A stretch of 64,000 nucleotides of DNA. Origin: Perspicuibacillus lycopersici. Its GTDB lineage: Bacteria; Bacillota; Bacilli; Bacillales; Caldibacillaceae. Both the position numbers and the translations under genes were made by a program. The notes under the pieces are model-generated. The model saw only the letters and a program-made list of their open reading frames with translations, had not been told where the DNA came from and did not search any database. The DNA lies in contig NZ_JAOUSF010000002.1 of NCBI RefSeq assembly GCF_025660475.1, forward strand, positions 372,001 to 436,000. The letters run 5' to 3'. Shown here in pieces: positions 61,962-64,000 of the stretch (the stretch's first letter is position 1; every line of letters begins with the position of its first letter).

Positions 61962-62384
61962 TCAATTTTTTACGTAATACCCAGCAACAGCCGGAAACTC
62001 CTCATACTCCCGTCGCAGCTCCCAGAAGGATATCGTTCCCTTCCCTCTGACAAACTCAAAATCTAGCGGATACTCGATACAATTCATTGGCCTGCTACGA
62101 AAGGTTTGAATAAAATAGTGAATCGCATCTTTCTCACTGTAGGCAAAAATAAAGACAAAGCATTTCTTACTCTTTTTTAGTGAATAGACACGAACCCGAT
62201 GAATCCCTAAAACATTCCGTTCAATCATTTCTGCTACTTTTTCATGATTCGCCTGCTCCAAATTAATCGCTGCAATATCATCCTCTAGTGATAGCTTTCC
62301 TTCCTGTAGAAGATGATGAATGTAATGGGCTAGGATGGCTTCTTCCGTAATTAAGCAATCATAATATAATTCCTTTACTTGCAA
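61962..62384 (-). CDS. Unknown protein of the replication module
   Basis: 140 residues from a TTG at 62384, eight bases after TAGGAG; a GTG at 62393 is too close to that site. Soluble alpha/beta protein with 'LLQEGKLSLEDDIAAINLEQ', 'RVRVYSLKKSKKCFVFIFAY' and 'KDAIHYFIQTFRSRPMN'. It lies just downstream of the DnaB-type helicase gene (43 bases), so it probably belongs to that operon and is a phage- or element-type accessory. No family recognised. Confidence 0.65.
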   Translation of the reverse strand: MQVKELYYDCLITEEAILAHYIHHLLQEGKLSLEDDIAAINLEQANHEKVAEMIERNVLGIHRVRVYSLKKSKKCFVFIFAYSEKDAIHYFIQTFRSRPMNCIEYPLDFEFVRGKGTISFWELRREYEEFPAVAGYYVKN

Positions 62385-62426
62385 AAGACTCACTCCTATA
62401 TTTTGTATATATTATGGGCATTCCGC

Positions 62427-63677
62427 TCATTTTCCCGTTGTTTCCTCCCAAATCCGCCCGGTATATTCGTTGTATTCCACATCAATCTTGCCGGTTGGAC
62501 CGTTCCTATTTTTTGCCACAATGAATTCTATCGAGGAATCCTTGCTTGCTTTGTCATAATACTTTTCCCGATACAGGAAGATAATCACATCCGCATCCTG
62601 CTCAACACTACCCGATTCTCGGATATCAGACATGACCGGACGTTTATTTGCTCTTGCTTCCACACTACGATTCAGCTGTGCTAAGCATATCACCGGGCAT
62701 TCGAAATCCTTCGCTACTGTTTTTAGATTTTGGGAAATCTCTGAAACTTGATGATGCGAATTCACATAATGTAATTGCTGTGGCCGGATCAATGTTAAAT
62801 AATCGATAAAAATTACCGGCTGACGATTTGGATATTGGTGCATGAGTTTGCGAATTTTTGCACGCATTTGTGCAATAGTTTGTCCTGCTTGGTCAAATAT
62901 TTGAATATAGGTTTCGTTAAGCTTTCCAATCACACTAGCCCACCGTGCCTTATGGCTTTCACTTAACAGCTTCTGCGGATTCCGCAATTTGATTCGATTG
63001 TATTTGCCAGTGGATGCGATAAGCCTAGTGGTCAGTAATTTTTCTGGCATCTCTAATGAAAAAATAATCGGTAAATAGCCTGCCCATCCCACTTCTTTGG
63101 CAAAATGGAGCATCACATCGGTTTTCCCCATCGAGGGTCTCGCTGCGAGTATTGTCAATTCTCCATTCTGAAAACCACCAGTTATTTTATCGAGCTCTCG
63201 TAATCCAGAGGTGGCAATTTTCTCCTCTTCCTTTTCGATCCAAGGCGCCTCATACATTCGGTGTAATGCTTCCGTAATCGAGCTATGATCATTCATTTTC
63301 ACGTGATTAATTTTATCCAAGTGGGTGATTACCTTGCTAATTTCCCAATTGTCCTTCGCAGCAATCGTTAAAATATTACGCTTTTCCCGTTCCTTCCACT
63401 CTTCTAAAATTAAATCCTCGATTTCTCCAAATTTATCGATATCCGCATGGGCTAGCAATTCATTCAAATAACTAATTCCTCCAAAATAGGCAAGATTCGG
63501 CAAGGTGGAGAGCGTGATTAAATCCACGCCCTTCCCTGATTGATGGAGCTCCAACATCTGCATCATCAGCTGTTGATGACGTACCTCTACTAGCTGATTT
63601 GGTGTGATGATGGTATCCTTCATTAAATAGTTTTCCTTCATCAGGCTGCCTAAAAATGCCTTTTCCACTAGACTCAT
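62427..63677 (-). CDS. DnaB-type replicative helicase (phage/element type)
   Basis: 416 residues. N-terminal DnaB domain (about 1-110, 'KAFLGSLMKENYLMKDTIIT') and RecA-like motor (about 155-416). Walker A 'AARPSMGKTDVM', Walker B 'PVIFIDYLTLI', the hexamer motif 'MSDIRESGSVEQDADVIIFL' and an arginine finger near 390. Shorter than chromosomal DnaC of Bacillus (about 450). Overlaps the upstream DnaD-type gene by four bases (ATGA), so translation is coupled. Unwinds DNA at a replication fork, here probably for a mobile element. Confidence 0.9.
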   Translation of the reverse strand: MSLVEKAFLGSLMKENYLMKDTIITPNQLVEVRHQQLMMQMLELHQSGKGVDLITLSTLPNLAYFGGISYLNELLAHADIDKFGEIEDLILEEWKEREKRNILTIAAKDNWEISKVITHLDKINHVKMNDHSSITEALHRMYEAPWIEKEEEKIATSGLRELDKITGGFQNGELTILAARPSMGKTDVMLHFAKEVGWAGYLPIIFSLEMPEKLLTTRLIASTGKYNRIKLRNPQKLLSESHKARWASVIGKLNETYIQIFDQAGQTIAQMRAKIRKLMHQYPNRQPVIFIDYLTLIRPQQLHYVNSHHQVSEISQNLKTVAKDFECPVICLAQLNRSVEARANKRPVMSDIRESGSVEQDADVIIFLYREKYYDKASKDSSIEFIVAKNRNGPTGKIDVEYNEYTGRIWEETTGK

Positions 63678-64000
63678 TCCTCATCCTCTCCTGCATTCAT
63701 GTCATAAACAAAATACCGTGTTTTTTCCTGCTTTTCAGGGGGAGTCTCGCGTTTTACCTGTTTCATTTTCCATTCACGATACGCCTGCTCGGCTGCATGT
63801 ACCTCGTCCACTGAGGAATATCCTTTATCCACCCAGCTAAGTAAAATAGCTTCCACATACCGCCAATTTTTATTCCCATTTTCAACCGCCTGTTTCATCG
63901 CTTCCACCACCATATCCTCGGACAAATCATGACTCCACGCATTAATTTTTTCAAAAATATAGCCGTTCAGCGTACCAAAGCCACAGTTCTCAAAAAATCG
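63674..64000 (-). CDS. DnaD-type replication initiation/loader protein (partial, 5' end outside window)
   Basis: The frame runs without interruption to the window edge, so the start lies beyond 64000; the TTG or GTG starts inside are not needed. The visible 108 residues are the DnaD C-terminal domain: 'FFENCGFGTLNGYIFEKINA', 'NGNKNWRYVEAILLSWVDKG' and 'AAEQAYREWKMKQ'. This domain binds DNA and partner helicases. Coupled to the DnaB-type gene, it forms the usual loader-helicase pair of Bacillus phages and mobile elements. Confidence 0.88.
   Translation of the reverse strand, partial: RFFENCGFGTLNGYIFEKINAWSHDLSEDMVVEAMKQAVENGNKNWRYVEAILLSWVDKGYSSVDEVHAAEQAYREWKMKQVKRETPPEKQEKTRYFVYDMNAGEDEE

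Overview
The window is low-GC Gram-positive (Bacillales, Bacillaceae/Planococcaceae-like) chromosome. Strong AGGAGG-type ribosome binding sites, frequent TTG/GTG starts, TTGACA-17-TATAAT promoters, cre-like boxes, SAM-I and T-box leaders, a LicT/RAT system, lipoproteins and a DUF3231 (spore-former) protein all point that way. I cannot name the species. Many starts given here are moved inward from the longest ORF because the ribosome binding site decides them.

Layout. 1-2.5 kb: end of a PadR regulator, an XRE regulator fused to a desulfoferrodoxin-like module, a dispersed repeat and two unknown proteins. 2.6-7.3 kb (minus): aryl-beta-glucoside operon, LicT-type antiterminator, IIBCA permease and 6-phospho-beta-glucosidase, with two RAT/terminator switches. 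7.4-14.8 kb: Nudix, methyltransferase, aldo/keto reductase, glutamate racemase, HAD phosphatase, and the selenouridine pair mnmH-selD. 14.9-15.8 kb: a 20-bp G-rich tandem array and a 14-unit 52-bp tandem array. 15.8-24.2 kb: CueP-like lipoprotein, then a GH35 glycosidase with an ABC sugar importer (no ATPase of its own) and a divergent LacI regulator sharing a control region with operators and two consensus promoters. 24.3-36.5 kb: housekeeping and accessory genes, small lipoproteins, two 21-bp tandem arrays in opposite orientation around a zinc-ribbon membrane protein gene, and an HPr paralogue without the phosphorylatable histidine.

37-41.5 kb: two SAM-I riboswitches in tandem ahead of metN-metI-metQ, then an M20 amidohydrolase. 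41.6-46.2 kb: FNR-like reductase, ferritin-like DUF2383 protein, a coupled phosphotransferase/methyltransferase pair, and a GNAT acetyltransferase under a consensus promoter and a T-box. 46.5-49.5 kb: DUF3231 gene with an amber codon at position 3, a thiamine-binding-type protein, and a locus with one intact 24-residue hydrophobic peptide gene and three decayed copies. 49.6-56.3 kb (minus): LacI, RbsBAC-type importer and an AGE-family sugar epimerase, with VOC protein downstream. 56.5-61.2 kb: ascorbate-type PTS (regulator carrying the only IIA, then IIB, IIC) with a transaldolase-type aldolase. 61.2-64 kb: small membrane proteins and a phage- or element-like replication module (DnaD-type, DnaB-type helicase, unknown protein) that runs off the right edge.

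The main theme is carbohydrate uptake: four sugar systems (two PTS, two ABC), each next to its own regulator. The best candidates for undescribed biology are the hydrophobic-peptide locus at 48.6-49.5 kb, the paired 21-bp arrays, the XRE-desulfoferrodoxin fusion, the Tyr15 HPr paralogue, and the T-box-controlled acetyltransferase.
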